64,000 nucleotides of DNA, taken from Streptomyces flaveolus (lineage in GTDB: Bacteria; Actinomycetota; Actinomycetes; Streptomycetales; Streptomycetaceae). The notes beneath the pieces were generated by a model that did no database searches, was not told where the DNA came from, and saw only the letters and a list, made by a program, of their open reading frames with translations. Position numbers and translations under genes: made by a program. Position 1 is the first letter of the stretch. Each line of letters starts with the position of its first letter. Below are positions 1-11,043 of the stretch, one piece after another. The DNA is taken from NCBI RefSeq assembly GCF_014648815.1, contig NZ_BMRV01000002.1:1-64000 (forward strand), written 5' to 3'.

Positions 1-435
1 CGACAGCGAGAAGTACCAGCTCAAACCCCGCGACTGGGACGCCGCCCACCGCGAGGGCCGCACCATCGCCCCCCTCATCACCAGACTCAACAGCATCCGA
101 CGCGAGAACCCGGCCCTGCGGCAGCTGCGTGATCTGCACTTCCACCACGCGGACAAGGAGGAGGTGATCGTGTACTCGAAGCGGCAGGGATCGAACACGG
201 TTCTGGTGGTCGCCAACCTCGACCCCCACCACACCCAGGAGGCCACGGTCTCGTTGGACATGCCGCAACTCGGCCTGGACTGGCACGAGTCGGTGCCGGT
301 GCGCGACGAGCTCACCGGTGAGACCTATCACTGGGGCAGGGCCAACTATGTGCGCCTCGAGCCGGGCCGGACGCCCGCGCATGTCTGCACGGTTCTGCGA
401 CCGTCCACCCCGCAGATCGGAGGGTCCCCCACAAC

Positions 436-439
<4 letters not shown>
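1..439 (+). CDS. glgE: alpha-1,4-glucan:maltose-1-phosphate maltosyltransferase, 3' end (partial)
   Basis: The open frame enters from the left edge (first full codon at base 2) and ends with TGA at 437-439. The visible 145 residues start [13 protein letters not shown], followed by a helix ([21 protein letters not shown]) and the C-terminal beta-sandwich seen in GH13 GlgE enzymes, with [13 protein letters not shown] and [21 protein letters not shown]. GlgE extends linear glucan from maltose 1-phosphate. The catalytic domain lies outside the window, so the call rests on this C-terminal pattern and on the treS-mak-glgB neighbours, which supply the rest of the pathway. Its stop overlaps the treS start (ATGA), so the two are translationally coupled. 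The first ATG inside the visible part (164) is internal, not the start. Confidence 0.9.
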
Positions 440-2136
<1,697 letters not shown>

Positions 2137-2143
2137 ACCCAGA

Positions 2144-2179
2144 CCCCGGGCGGGGCGGTTTCCGTCGCCCCGCCCGGGG
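2144..2179 (+). terminator. hairpin between treS and maltokinase gene
   Basis: A perfect 14-bp inverted repeat (arms 2144-2157 and 2166-2179, 8-nt loop) lies 7 bases after the treS stop. There is no T-run, so it may be a partial terminator or mRNA-stabilising hairpin that sets relative levels of treS and the distal genes. Confidence 0.55.
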
Positions 2180-2225
2180 CACGCATCAGTAACACCCCGT
2201 CGACCCGGGGAAAGGACGCGACGCC

Positions 2226-3632
2226 ATGTCGGAAGCCGTCATACGCACCGTCACGAGCCCGCCCGGACTCCTGGCGTCCCTGGACCCGCTGCTGCGGGAA
2301 TGGCTGCCGCGGCAACGCTGGTTCGCGGGCAAGGGGCGACCGGTCACCGGGTTCTCGCTGGTCGCGGCCACCGAGCTGCTGCCGGCGGACGCCCGTCTCG
2401 GCCTCTTCCACGTGCTGGTGCGCGCCCACCAGCCGCTCGTGCCGGCCCTCGGCTCCCCCGAGCAGCCGGGCGACTGCTACCAGCTCCTGATAGGGGTGCG
2501 CGAGGCGCTGCCGCCCCGGCTGGCGCCCGCCATGATCGGGCACGTCACCGAGGGCCCGCTGGCCGGGCGCACCGCCTACGACGCCCTGTACGACTCCAGG
2601 CCCGCCGAGGTGCTGCTGGAGGCGCTGCGCTCCCGGGCCCGCGTGGGCGGGCTCCGTTTCGAGCGCGACCCGGACCAGGAGATCCGCACCGGACTGGTGC
2701 CGCGCCTGATGACCGCCGAGCAGTCGAACTCGTCGGTCGTGTATGGAGATACGTTCATTCTCAAGTTGTTGCGCCGGATCGTGCCGGGGATCAACCCCGA
2801 TCTGGAGCTGCCGCTGGCGCTGGCTCGCGAGGGCTGCCCCCGGGTGCCCTCGCCCACGGGCTGGATGGTGTCGGACCTGGCCGGGCAGACCTGGGTGCTG
2901 GGCGTGCTCCAGCCCTATGTGCAGGGCGCGACCGACGGCTGGGAGCTGGCCCTGCGCGAACTGGCCAAGGGCCAGGACTTCGCCGCCGAGGCGCGCGCGC
3001 TCGGCCGGGCCACGGCCGAGGTGCACACCGCGCTGGCCCGCGCGCTGCCGACGGTCACGGTGGGCCACAGCCAGCTGCGGCCGCTGGTCGACGGCATGAC
3101 CGCGCGGCTGGAGGAGGCCGTCCACGCGGTGCCCGCTCTGCGGCCGTACGCGTCCGGGCTGCGCACGGCGTTCACGGCCCTGGCCGATCTGGCCGGCGAG
3201 GGCCGCACCTGGACCGCGCAGCGCGTCCACGGCGATCTGCACCTCGGGCAGTGCCTGCGGTCGCCCACCGGGCAGTGGTCGCTGATCGACTTCGAGGGCG
3301 AGCCCGCGAAACCGCTGGCCGAGCGGCGGATGCCGCAGCCGCCGGTACGGGACGTCGCGGGGATGCTGCGCTCCTTCGACTACGCGGCGCACTCGGCCGA
3401 GGTCCCGGTGCCCGGCTGGGCCGAGACCTGCCGGGCCGCGTACTGCACCGGCTACGCGGAGGCCGGCGGCTTCGACCCGCGCACCGACCCGGTGCTGCTG
3501 CGCGCCTACGAGACGGACAAGGCCGTCTACGAGGTCGTGTACGAGGCCCGGCACCGCCCCGACTGGCTCCCGGTACCCCTGTCCGCGGTGCGCCGCCTGG
3601 CCATGCCCGACCGGCCCGGCGTCACCTCCTGA
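2226..3632 (+). CDS. mak: maltokinase (Pep2/Mak)
   Basis: A 468-residue aminoglycoside-phosphotransferase-fold kinase that phosphorylates maltose to maltose 1-phosphate with ATP, the substrate of GlgE. The N-terminal cap domain starts with [16 protein letters not shown], the signature of Pep2/Mak proteins. The kinase motifs are [11 protein letters not shown] (Brenner-type catalytic loop, about residue 335) and [16 protein letters not shown] (metal-binding DFEG, about 355). ATG at 2226 is preceded by a purine-rich AAAGGA at about 2211-2216. It lies between treS and glgB in the usual actinobacterial order. The region from 2735 to 2775 is locally less GC-rich than the rest but stays in frame. 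No fusion to TreS is present, unlike in some other actinobacteria. Confidence 0.94.
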   Translation: MSEAVIRTVTSPPGLLASLDPLLREWLPRQRWFAGKGRPVTGFSLVAATELLPADARLGLFHVLVRAHQPLVPALGSPEQPGDCYQLLIGVREALPPRLAPAMIGHVTEGPLAGRTAYDALYDSRPAEVLLEALRSRARVGGLRFERDPDQEIRTGLVPRLMTAEQSNSSVVYGDTFILKLLRRIVPGINPDLELPLALAREGCPRVPSPTGWMVSDLAGQTWVLGVLQPYVQGATDGWELALRELAKGQDFAAEARALGRATAEVHTALARALPTVTVGHSQLRPLVDGMTARLEEAVHAVPALRPYASGLRTAFTALADLAGEGRTWTAQRVHGDLHLGQCLRSPTGQWSLIDFEGEPAKPLAERRMPQPPVRDVAGMLRSFDYAAHSAEVPVPGWAETCRAAYCTGYAEAGGFDPRTDPVLLRAYETDKAVYEVVYEARHRPDWLPVPLSAVRRLAMPDRPGVTS

Positions 3633-3672
3633 CCCCCTTTTCCCGCTCGCCCTGCGCCTAGGAGGCTCCCCC

Positions 3673-6282
3673 GTGACCCCCCGCCCCCCGTCCAGCGGTC
3701 CGGATCCGAAGAAGACGGCCGAGGAGAAGAGCGCGAAAAAGGCGGCCGCAGAGCGGACACCCGCGAAGAAGGCGGCGAAGAAGACGGCGAAGACGGTCGT
3801 GAAGAAGGCGGTCGTGAAGGAGACGGCCGCACGGGAGACGCCTGCGAAGGGGACGTCTGCGAAGAAGGTGGTCGCGAAGACGGCGGCCGTCAAGAAGACC
3901 GTGACGGAGAACGCCGTCACCAGGAAAGCCGTCGCGAAGAAGGCCGCCACGAAAAAGGCCCCCGCGGCGAAAAAGGCCCCGGCGGTGAAGAAGGCCGCCG
4001 GGACGCGGACCGCCTCGAAGAAGGCCGCCGCGAAGAAGACTCCCGCGCCGAGGCGGACCACCGCCGGGACGGCCCCCGCCCCCGTCGTGCCCACCGCCTC
4101 CGTCGCGCTGGACGCCGGTGACCGGGAGCGGCTGCTGGCCGGTACGCACCACGACCCGCACGCCGTGCTCGGCGCCCACCCGGTGCCCGGCGGGATCGCC
4201 GTACGGGTGTTCCGTCCGTACGCGCTCGCCGTGACCGTCCTGGCCGGGGAACTGCGCGCCGAGCTGGACCACGACGGGGACGGCTTCTTCTCGGGTCTGC
4301 TGCCGCTCGACGAGGTCCCGGCCTACCGGCTCCTGGTCGCCTACGAGGGAACGGCCCAGGAGACCGAGGACCCGTACCGCTTCCTGCCCACACTGGGCGA
4401 CCTGGACCTGCACCTGATCGGCGAGGGCCGGCACGAGCAACTGTGGCAGGCGCTCGGCGCGCACCCGACGACCCACCAGGGGGTGACCGGCACCCGCTTC
4501 GCGGTGTGGGCGCCGAACGCGCGCGGGGTGCGGGTCGCCGGCGGCTTCAACTTCTGGGACGGCACCGGCCACCCCATGCGGTCGCTCGGCGGGACCGGCG
4601 TGTGGGAGGTGTTCCTGCCCGGCATCGACGCGGGCGAACTGTACAAGTTCGAGATCACCCGGCCCGACGGCTCGCGCACCTTCCGCGCCGACCCGCTGGC
4701 CCGTCGGACGGAGGTGCCGCCGGCCACGTCCTCCGTCGTGTACGCCTCGGACTACACCTGGGGCGACGACGAGTGGCTGGCCGGACGCGCCGGAGCGCCC
4801 GCGCACGAGGCCCCGATGTCGGTGTACGAGGTCCATCTGGCGTCCTGGCGACCGGGCCTGACGTACCGTGAGCTCGCCGAGCAGCTCCCCGCGTACGTCA
4901 AGGACCTGGGCTTCACGCACGTCGAGCTGATGCCGGTCGCCGAGCACCCCTTCGGCGGCTCGTGGGGCTACCAGGTCACCGGTTTCTACGCGCCCACGGC
5001 CCGGCTCGGCGAGCCCGACGACTTCAAGTACCTGGTCGACCGGCTGCACCAGGCCGGCATCGGCGTCCTGATGGACTGGGTGCCGGCACACTTCCCGCGC
5101 GACGACTGGGCGCTGGCCGAGTTCGACGGGCGCCCCCTGTACGAGCACTCCGATCCGCTGCGGGCCGCTCACCCGGACTGGGGGACGCTGGAGTTCGACT
5201 TCGGGCGCCGCGAGGTGCGCAACTTCCTGGTCGCCAACGCCGTGTACTGGTGCGAGGAGTTCCACATCGACGGGCTGCGCGTGGACGCGGTCGCCTCGAT
5301 GCTGTACCTGGACTACTCGCGCGAGCCGGGCCAGTGGACGCCCAACGAGCACGGCGGCCGGGAGAACCTGGACGCGGTGGCGTTCCTCCAGGAGATGAAC
5401 GCCACGGTGTACCGGCGGGTGCCGGGCGTCGTGACCGTGGCCGAGGAGTCCACGGCCTGGGACGGGGTCACGCGGGCCACGCACCACCAGGGGCCCAGCG
5501 GCTTCGGCGGGCTCGGGTTCGGGCTGAAGTGGAACATGGGCTGGATGCACGACTCGCTGGAGTACATGAGCCACGAGCCGGTGCACCGCAAGTACCACCA
5601 CGGTGAGATGACCTTCTCCATGGTGTACGCGTACAGCGAGAACTACGTGCTGCCCATATCGCACGACGAGGTGGTGCACGGCAAGAAGTCGCTGGTGTCG
5701 AAGATGCCGGGCGACTGGTGGCAACAGCGCGCGAACGAGCGGGCGTACCTCGGCTTCATGTGGGCGCACCCCGGCAAGCAGCTGCTGTTCATGGGCCAGG
5801 AGTTCGCGCAGGGCGCCGAGTGGTCCGAGGAGCGCGGCCCCGACTGGTGGCTGCTCGATCCGCAGTACGGGGCGGCGGCCGACCACCGGGGCGTGCTGGA
5901 CCTGGTCCGCGATCTGAACACCGTGTACCGGGACACCCCCGCGCTGTGGCAGCGGGACACCCACCCCGCCGGTTTCTCGTGGGTGGTCGGGGACGCGGCC
6001 GAGGACAACGTCCTCGCGTTCCTGCGGTGCGACGCGGACGGCAGCCCGCTGCTGGCAGTGTCGAACTTCGCGCCGGTCGTCCGCCCCGACTACCGGCTCG
6101 GCGTCCCCGACGAGGTGCCCGCCTGGCACGAGGTGCTCAACACCGACGCCGCCCGGTACGGCGGCGGCGACGTGGGCAACCCCGGCCCGGTGAAGCCGGA
6201 GCCGCAGGGGTGGCACGGCCGCCCGGCGAGCATCCGGCTGACCCTGCCGCCCCTGGCGACGGTGTGGCTGCGTCCGGCGTAG
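3673..6282 (+). CDS. glgB: 1,4-alpha-glucan branching enzyme with lysine/alanine-rich N-terminal tail
   Basis: An 869-residue GH13 enzyme that introduces alpha-1,6 branches into glucan made by GlgE. About the first 140 residues are a repetitive Lys/Ala tail ([24 protein letters not shown]) that looks like a histone-H1 tail. A normal GlgB follows: N1 domain ([17 protein letters not shown]), CBM48 ([20 protein letters not shown]) and catalytic core. The nucleophile is Asp538 in GLRVDAVA, the acid/base glutamate lies in VAEES (about 591), and [10 protein letters not shown] carries the third carboxylate region. The GTG start is set by AGGAGG at 3660-3665. The core without the tail matches the usual 720-740 residues. 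The tail is predicted disordered and strongly basic; it could bind nucleic acid, polyphosphate or acidic glucan, but its role is unknown. Confidence 0.95.
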   Translation: MTPRPPSSGPDPKKTAEEKSAKKAAAERTPAKKAAKKTAKTVVKKAVVKETAARETPAKGTSAKKVVAKTAAVKKTVTENAVTRKAVAKKAATKKAPAAKKAPAVKKAAGTRTASKKAAAKKTPAPRRTTAGTAPAPVVPTASVALDAGDRERLLAGTHHDPHAVLGAHPVPGGIAVRVFRPYALAVTVLAGELRAELDHDGDGFFSGLLPLDEVPAYRLLVAYEGTAQETEDPYRFLPTLGDLDLHLIGEGRHEQLWQALGAHPTTHQGVTGTRFAVWAPNARGVRVAGGFNFWDGTGHPMRSLGGTGVWEVFLPGIDAGELYKFEITRPDGSRTFRADPLARRTEVPPATSSVVYASDYTWGDDEWLAGRAGAPAHEAPMSVYEVHLASWRPGLTYRELAEQLPAYVKDLGFTHVELMPVAEHPFGGSWGYQVTGFYAPTARLGEPDDFKYLVDRLHQAGIGVLMDWVPAHFPRDDWALAEFDGRPLYEHSDPLRAAHPDWGTLEFDFGRREVRNFLVANAVYWCEEFHIDGLRVDAVASMLYLDYSREPGQWTPNEHGGRENLDAVAFLQEMNATVYRRVPGVVTVAEESTAWDGVTRATHHQGPSGFGGLGFGLKWNMGWMHDSLEYMSHEPVHRKYHHGEMTFSMVYAYSENYVLPISHDEVVHGKKSLVSKMPGDWWQQRANERAYLGFMWAHPGKQLLFMGQEFAQGAEWSEERGPDWWLLDPQYGAAADHRGVLDLVRDLNTVYRDTPALWQRDTHPAGFSWVVGDAAEDNVLAFLRCDADGSPLLAVSNFAPVVRPDYRLGVPDEVPAWHEVLNTDAARYGGGDVGNPGPVKPEPQGWHGRPASIRLTLPPLATVWLRPA

Positions 6283-6292
6283 CGCCTCCCGG

Positions 6293-8539
6293 CTACGCGT
6301 CGACCAGTCCCTTCGGCAGCGGCTCGGTGTGCAGGACGCCGAGCCGCTGGGTGGCCCGGGTGAGGGCGACGTACAGGTCGCTCGTGCCGTAGCGGCCGGG
6401 CTCGACGACCAGGACGGAGTCGAACTCCAGGCCCTTGGACTGGCGCGGGTCGAGGAGGACCACGGACCGGGTCAGGTCCGGCTCGGTACCCGCCGTGACG
6501 CCGTCCAGCCGGGCCGCGAGGGCCCGGTGCAGTGCGCGCGGGGCGATGACGGCGAGGCGGCCCTCGTCCGGGGCCAGCTCCCGGGCGGCCTCGGCGACGG
6601 CGGCCGGGAGGTCGCCGGTGGCGCGGACCCAGGGGCGCACCCCCGTGGAGCGCACCGAGCTCGGCGGGTCGAACTCCGGGTCCTCGGCGCGGACGACGGC
6701 CGCCGCCAGATCCATGATCTCGGCCGGGGTGCGGTAGTTGACGCCGAGGCGGGTGTGCTCCCAGCGGTCCTCGACGTAGGGGGCGAGGATCTTCGACCAG
6801 GAGCCGACGCCGGCCGCCTCCGCGGTCTGCGCCGGGTCGCCGACCAGGGTCATCGAGCGGGTCGGGCAGCGGCGCATCAGCAGCCGCCAGGCCATCGGGG
6901 ACAGCTCCTGCGCCTCGTCGACGATGATGTGCCCGAACGCCCACGTGCGGTCGGCCGCCGCGCGCTCGGCGGCGCTGCGGTGGTCGTCCTCCTCCTGGCG
7001 TTCGGCGAACCGCTCCGCGTCGATGATGTCGTGCGCGGACAGGACCTCGGCGTCCTCCTCGTCCTTGTCCTCGAACTCGTACGTCCGGGAGGCGTACGAC
7101 ACGTCGAGCACGCCCTGCGCGTAGGCGATCTGCTCCTCCCGCTCGCGTTCGGCGCGGGAGCGGGCGATCCGGTCGTCCACGCCGAGCAGCTCGGCCGCCT
7201 CGTCCAGCAGGGGGACGTCGGCGACGGTCCAGTGCCGGGTCACCGGGCGGCGGACGGCGGCGGCGTCCTCCGCGGACAGGAAGGCCTCGGGCGCGGCGAG
7301 GAAGTCGGCGACGAGGCGCTGCGGGGTCAGCCGGGGCCACAGCCGGTCGACGGCCGCCCAGACCTCGGGGTTCTCGGCGAGTTCGTCGCGGATCTGGGTG
7401 ATGTCGCTGGGGTCGAGGAGGTTGGAGCCGTCGTAGGGGTCGGTGCCGATGCGCTCGGCGACCATGTCGGTGAGGGTGTTCAGGATGTGACCCTCGAAGT
7501 GCTCGCGGGCCGCGTTGTGGGGCAGCCCGGTGGCGCGGGTGCGCTCGCGGGCGACGTTGACCAGGTCGTCGTCGAGCATGAGGACGTCGCGGTCGTGCTC
7601 GATCGCGATGACGGGGTCGGGCAGCGCCTGCCGGTCGCGGACCACCTCGGCGAGGACGTCGGCCATGTCGGCCCGGCCCTTCACGGCCGCCGCCTCGGGG
7701 GTGTCCGCGGCGGTGGCCTTCACGCCGGGGAACAGCTCGCCGACGGTGGCGAGGAGCACCCCGGTCTCGCCGAGCGAGGGCAGTACCTCGCCGATGTAGC
7801 CGAGGAAGGCCGGGTTGGGGCCGACGATGAGGACGGCGCGCTTGGCGAGCAGTTCGCGGTGCTCGTAGAGCAGGTAGGCGGCGCGGTGCAGGGCGACGGC
7901 GGTCTTGCCGGTGCCGGGGCCGCCCTCGACGACCAGCACACCGCGGTGCGGGGCGCGGATGATGCGGTCCTGGTCGGCCTGGATGGTCTGCACGATGTCG
8001 CCCATGCGGCCGGTGCGCGCGGAGTTCAGCGCAGCGAGCAGCACGGCGTCGCCCGACGGGTCCTCGTGGCCGGTGCGCCTCTCGTCGCCGAGGTCGAGGA
8101 TCTCGTCGTGCAGGGCGGTGACGCGGCGGCCCTCGCTCGCGATGTGCCGGCGGCGGCGCAGGCCCATCGGGGTGTGGCCGGTCGCCAGGTAGAAGGGACG
8201 GGCGACGTCGGCGCGCCAGTCGATGAGGACCGGGGTGCGTTCGGCGTCGTCGGCGCGCAGGCCGATGCGGCCGATGTGGTGGCCCTGGCCGGAGGCGAGG
8301 TCGATCCGCCCGAAGCACAGGGAGCCGTCCACCGCGTTGAGCGCGGCGAGCAGTCCGGAGCGCTCGGCGACCAGGATGTCCCGCTCCAGCCGGGCCTGCA
8401 TCGGGGTGTTGCCCCGCGCGAGCGCGTCCGTGACCGCGACCTCGGTGTCGCCGCGCAGCGCGTCCACGCGCGCGTACAGTCCGTCGATGAATTCCTGTTC
8501 GTGCCGCAATTCATCGTCCGGAAATTCGTTGTTTGACAA
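6293..8539 (-). CDS. helR: HelR-type RNA polymerase-recycling helicase (UvrD/Rep-like SF1)
   Basis: About 748 residues. The order is an N-terminal coiled coil (LRHEQEFIDGLYARVDAL), Walker A GGPGTGKTAV (about residue 210), an inserted acidic helical region rich in Glu/Asp (about 430-500), Walker B-type IIVDEAQELSP, VGDPAQT, and a C-terminal motif-VI region VALTRATQRLGVLH. This architecture fits actinobacterial HelR/HelD-like motors that strip RNA polymerase from DNA and can protect against rifamycins; function here is inferred from family. Three in-frame starts exist: ATG 8557, GTG 8545 and TTG 8539. I prefer TTG because GGCGGGAG sits 5 nt before it and the protein then starts MSNNEF. It converges on glgB with only 10 bases between stops. 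Confidence 0.85.
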   Translation of the reverse strand: MSNNEFPDDELRHEQEFIDGLYARVDALRGDTEVAVTDALARGNTPMQARLERDILVAERSGLLAALNAVDGSLCFGRIDLASGQGHHIGRIGLRADDAERTPVLIDWRADVARPFYLATGHTPMGLRRRRHIASEGRRVTALHDEILDLGDERRTGHEDPSGDAVLLAALNSARTGRMGDIVQTIQADQDRIIRAPHRGVLVVEGGPGTGKTAVALHRAAYLLYEHRELLAKRAVLIVGPNPAFLGYIGEVLPSLGETGVLLATVGELFPGVKATAADTPEAAAVKGRADMADVLAEVVRDRQALPDPVIAIEHDRDVLMLDDDLVNVARERTRATGLPHNAAREHFEGHILNTLTDMVAERIGTDPYDGSNLLDPSDITQIRDELAENPEVWAAVDRLWPRLTPQRLVADFLAAPEAFLSAEDAAAVRRPVTRHWTVADVPLLDEAAELLGVDDRIARSRAEREREEQIAYAQGVLDVSYASRTYEFEDKDEEDAEVLSAHDIIDAERFAERQEEDDHRSAAERAAADRTWAFGHIIVDEAQELSPMAWRLLMRRCPTRSMTLVGDPAQTAEAAGVGSWSKILAPYVEDRWEHTRLGVNYRTPAEIMDLAAAVVRAEDPEFDPPSSVRSTGVRPWVRATGDLPAAVAEAARELAPDEGRLAVIAPRALHRALAARLDGVTAGTEPDLTRSVVLLDPRQSKGLEFDSVLVVEPGRYGTSDLYVALTRATQRLGVLHTEPLPKGLVDA

Positions 8540-8578
8540 TGCCACTCCCGCCCGCATATACTGTGCTCAGTGAACTTC

Positions 8579-8608
8579 TTCGTGACGCCCTTTATCCGAA
8601 GTCACGAA
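8579..8608. promoter_or_regulatory. inverted repeat upstream of helR
   Basis: TTCGTGAC (8579-8586) and GTCACGAA (8601-8608) form a perfect 8-bp inverted repeat with a 14-bp spacer, about 40-70 bp upstream of the helR start. It is a candidate regulator-binding site for helR. I could not match it to a rifamycin-associated element. Confidence 0.4.
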
Positions 8609-8623
8609 TCATCGAATATACGC

Positions 8624-8665
8624 AAAGAAATCCCCCGAGCGCAATTGCGCTCGGGGGATTTCTTT
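8624..8665. terminator. bidirectional terminator, 42-bp perfect palindrome
   Basis: Positions 8624-8665 are a perfect 42-bp palindrome with no spacer: A/T-rich outer ends (AAAGAAAT / ATTTCTTT) around a GC-rich stem centred on GCAATTGC. Either strand therefore gives a strong stem ending in a T-rich run. It lies 12 bases after the thioredoxin stop on the minus strand and before the helR promoter region, so it should end the MerR-thioredoxin transcript and insulate helR. Confidence 0.85.
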
Positions 8666-8676
8666 TGCCGATGGGG

Positions 8677-9009
8677 TCACAGCACGTCGGACAGCTCCTC
8701 CAGCAGCCGCCGCTTGGGCCGGGCGCCCACCATCGCCTTCACCGGCTCGCCGTCCCGGAACACCATGAAGGTCGGCATCGACAGCACCTTGTAGGCGTTG
8801 GTCGTCTCCGGGTTCAGATCGACGTTCAGCTGGACCACCCGGAGCCGGTCCGCCTCCTCGGCGGCCAGGGCGCCGAGCACCGGGGCCATCTGCCGGCACG
8901 GCGGGCACCAGTCCGCCGTGAATTCCACCAGCACCGGCAGCCCGGCCCCGATGACCTCCTCCGCGAAGGTCGCGTCGGTCACCTCGGCCACACCACTCGC
9001 TACGCTCAC
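8677..9009 (-). CDS. thioredoxin with WCPPC active site
   Basis: A 110-residue single-domain thioredoxin. The active site is FTADWCPPCRQMAP (about residues 29-42), with proline in place of the usual glycine of WCGPC, which should alter redox potential. The cis-proline loop is SMPTFMVF. No signal peptide is present, so it is cytoplasmic. The GTG start at 9009 overlaps the stop of the upstream MerR gene (GTGA) and is preceded by GGGAGGGCGAGG; longer in-frame extensions lie inside the MerR gene and are not used. Co-transcription with a cysteine-containing MerR regulator suggests that both answer a thiol, redox or metal signal; that link is an inference. Confidence 0.93.
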   Translation of the reverse strand: MSVASGVAEVTDATFAEEVIGAGLPVLVEFTADWCPPCRQMAPVLGALAAEEADRLRVVQLNVDLNPETTNAYKVLSMPTFMVFRDGEPVKAMVGARPKRRLLEELSDVL

Positions 9010-9434
9010 AGTCCTCGCCCTCCCAGTTCGCACTCGGGCTCCGGGCCCCCCGGAACCAGCGCCTCGGTGGCCAGCCCGTCCCGCGCCGCTTCCGCGCGCG
9101 CCAGCTGGCCCGCGACCGTCGCGCGCACGCCCCGGAGCTCGCCGATCAGCGCGTCCAGCTCCGCGAGCTTGCGGCGGTAGACGGCGAGCGACGCCGGACA
9201 CGCGTCGCCCTCCGGGTGTCCCGCCCGCAGACAGTCCACGAAGGGCCGGGTCTCCTCCAGGTCGAACCCGAAGTCGCGCAGCGTCCTGATCTGCTCCAGC
9301 AGCTTCACGTCGCGCTCGTCGTAGGTCCGGTACCCGTGGGCGTCCCGCCGCGCGGGCAGCAGCCCGCGTGACTCGTAGTACCGCAGCGTCCGCGTCGTGG
9401 TCCCGGCGCGTGCGGCCAGCTCACCGATTCGCAT
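9006..9434 (-). CDS. MerR-family transcriptional regulator
   Basis: A 142-residue MerR protein. The winged helix-turn-helix is at residues 1-70 (MRIGELAARAGTTTRTLRYY, YESRGLLPA, GYRTYDERDV), followed by a dimerisation helix and a short effector region. Cysteines occur in FVDCLRAGHPEGDACPAS (about residues 68 and 78) and near the C terminus (PECELGG), so metal or thiol sensing is possible; the exact ligand cannot be read. The ATG at 9434 lies 7 nt after a -10-like hexamer, predicting a leaderless mRNA, and there is no ribosome-binding site. Longer in-frame starts would lie within the promoter dyad. The stop overlaps the thioredoxin start by 4 bases. Confidence 0.92.
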   Translation of the reverse strand: MRIGELAARAGTTTRTLRYYESRGLLPARRDAHGYRTYDERDVKLLEQIRTLRDFGFDLEETRPFVDCLRAGHPEGDACPASLAVYRRKLAELDALIGELRGVRATVAGQLARAEAARDGLATEALVPGGPEPECELGGRGL

Positions 9435-9441
9435 GAGGACG

Positions 9442-9472
9442 AACGTAAGCCTTGACGCGGACGTCAAGGCAA
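9442..9472 (-). promoter_or_regulatory. MerR-type autoregulated promoter/operator
   Basis: On the minus strand, a -35-like TTGCCT (9467-9472) and a -10-like TACGTT (9442-9447) are separated by exactly 19 bp, the overlong spacer typical of MerR-controlled promoters. The spacer and adjacent bases hold an inverted repeat, CTTGACG-4-CGTCAAG (9451-9468). The start codon lies 7 nt after the -10 box, consistent with leaderless initiation. Confidence 0.8.
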
Positions 9473-9487
9473 GGAGGGAAGAAGAGG

Positions 9488-9526
9488 CCGGGCGGCTGAG
9501 CAACGGGGGAGCCCTCAGCCGCCCGG
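9488..9526. terminator. hairpin after the dicarboxylate symporter gene
   Basis: A 13-bp inverted repeat (arms 9488-9500 and 9514-9526, 13-nt loop) lies just downstream of the minus-strand stop at 9546 and upstream of the MerR promoter. It probably ends the symporter transcript. Confidence 0.6.
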
Positions 9527-9545
9527 GGTCTTCGCGGGGCGGGCG

Positions 9546-10934
9546 TCAGGCCTTCGCCAGCTCCTTCTCGCCGCCCTGCTCGGGCAGCTCCGCCGGGGTG
9601 TCGTCGTCGCCGCGGCCGTGGCCGTCGTCGAGGAGCGTCCGCTCGTCGAACGGGACCCGCCCGGCCAGCACCTCGGCGACCCGCTCCTTGTCGATCTCCT
9701 TGGTCCAGGTGCCGATCAGGACGGTGGCCACCGCGTTGCCCGCGAAGTTGGTCAGGGCGCGGGCCTCGCTCATGAAGCGGTCGATGCCGACGATCAGGCC
9801 GATGCCGTCCACCAGGGCGGGCTTGTGCGACTGGAGACCACCGGCCAGCGTCGCCAGGCCCGCGCCGGTGACACCGGCGGCGCCCTTGGAGGCGACGAAC
9901 AGGAACAGCAGCAGCGGGATCTGCTCACCGATCGACATCGGCGTACCCATGGCGTCGGCGATGAACAGCGAGGCCATGGTCATGTAGATCATGGTGCCGT
10001 CGAGGTTGAAGGAGTAGCCGGTCGGGACGGTGATGCCGACCACCGGCTTGCTGACGCCCAGGTGCTCCATCTTGGCGATGAGACGGGGCAGCGCCGACTC
10101 GGAGGAGGACGTGGACAGGATCAGCAGGAACTCGCGGCCCAGGTACTTGAAGAGCGCGAGCGCGTTGACGCCGGTGCAGATCTTCAGCAGGGCGCCCAGC
10201 ACCACGATGACGAACAGGATGCAGGTGACGTAGAACCCCAGCATCAGCACGGCCAGGCTCTTCAGGGCGTCCACACCGGCCGAACCGGTCACCGCCGCCA
10301 TCGCGCCGAACGCGCCGACCGGCGCCGCCCACATGATCATGGCGAGGACGCGGAAGACCAGGCGCTGGATGTGCTCGACGCCGCGCAGCACGGGTTGGCC
10401 AGCCTTGCCCATCGCCTGGAGCGCGAAGCCGCAGAGCAGGGCGACCAGCAGGGTCTGCAGGACCTCGCCCTCGGTGAACGCCGAGACGATCGTGGTCGGG
10501 ATGATGCCGAGCAGGAACTCGGTGGTGTCCTTGGCCTCGGCGTCGACCTGCGCGTGACCGGTCTCCTTGACGGCGTCGGTGACCGCGAGGCCGGTGCCCG
10601 GGTCCAGGATGTTGCCGACGATCAGGCCGATCCCCAGGGCGACCAGCGACATCACCATGAAGTAGGCGAGGGCGATGCCGCCCACCGCGCCGACCTTCGC
10701 CGCCTTGCGCACCGAGCCGATGCCCAGCACGATCGTGCAGAAGATGATCGGCGAGATCATCATCTTGATCAGGTTCACGAAGCCGGTGCCGATCGGCTTC
10801 AGCTCGACCGCGAAGTCGGGGGCGGCCAGGCCGACGGCGATGCCGAGGGCGACCGCGACGATCACCGCGATGTAGAGGTAGTGCGTGCGGTCCCGCTTGG
10901 CGGGGGGTGCGGCAGGTGCCGTATCGGCTGTCAC
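9546..10934 (-). CDS. dctA: C4-dicarboxylate/H+ (Na+) symporter, DctA type
   Basis: A 462-residue membrane protein of the dicarboxylate/amino acid:cation symporter family. About eight transmembrane segments begin at YLYIAVIVAVALGIAVGLAA. The family hairpin motif STSSSESALPRLI, the GYSFNLDGTMIYM segment and the final FAGNAVATVLIG are all present. Length fits DctA proteins (420-460). The GTG start at 10934 has AAGGAGGG 6-8 nt upstream; an ATG at 10964 lacks one. A divergent CitA/DcuS-type sensor kinase lies 154 bp away and probably controls this gene in response to C4-dicarboxylates or citrate. The acidic C terminus (DDDTPAELPEQGGEKELAKA) is likely cytoplasmic. Confidence 0.94.
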   Translation of the reverse strand: MTADTAPAAPPAKRDRTHYLYIAVIVAVALGIAVGLAAPDFAVELKPIGTGFVNLIKMMISPIIFCTIVLGIGSVRKAAKVGAVGGIALAYFMVMSLVALGIGLIVGNILDPGTGLAVTDAVKETGHAQVDAEAKDTTEFLLGIIPTTIVSAFTEGEVLQTLLVALLCGFALQAMGKAGQPVLRGVEHIQRLVFRVLAMIMWAAPVGAFGAMAAVTGSAGVDALKSLAVLMLGFYVTCILFVIVVLGALLKICTGVNALALFKYLGREFLLILSTSSSESALPRLIAKMEHLGVSKPVVGITVPTGYSFNLDGTMIYMTMASLFIADAMGTPMSIGEQIPLLLFLFVASKGAAGVTGAGLATLAGGLQSHKPALVDGIGLIVGIDRFMSEARALTNFAGNAVATVLIGTWTKEIDKERVAEVLAGRVPFDERTLLDDGHGRGDDDTPAELPEQGGEKELAKA

Positions 10935-11043
10935 GGCGGCCCTCCTTGACGACGTCGTCGGCATCACCGGCGTGCGGCTCACGTCCGGGCGGTTCGGTTC
11001 GGGGATGCGGTGACTATCTCCCGCCCTGTGAGCGCGGTCACCC

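Noticed and set aside
8500..8680. Rifamycin-associated element upstream of helR
   Set aside because: I could not match any sequence here to the element with confidence; the visible dyad and palindrome differ from what I recall of it.
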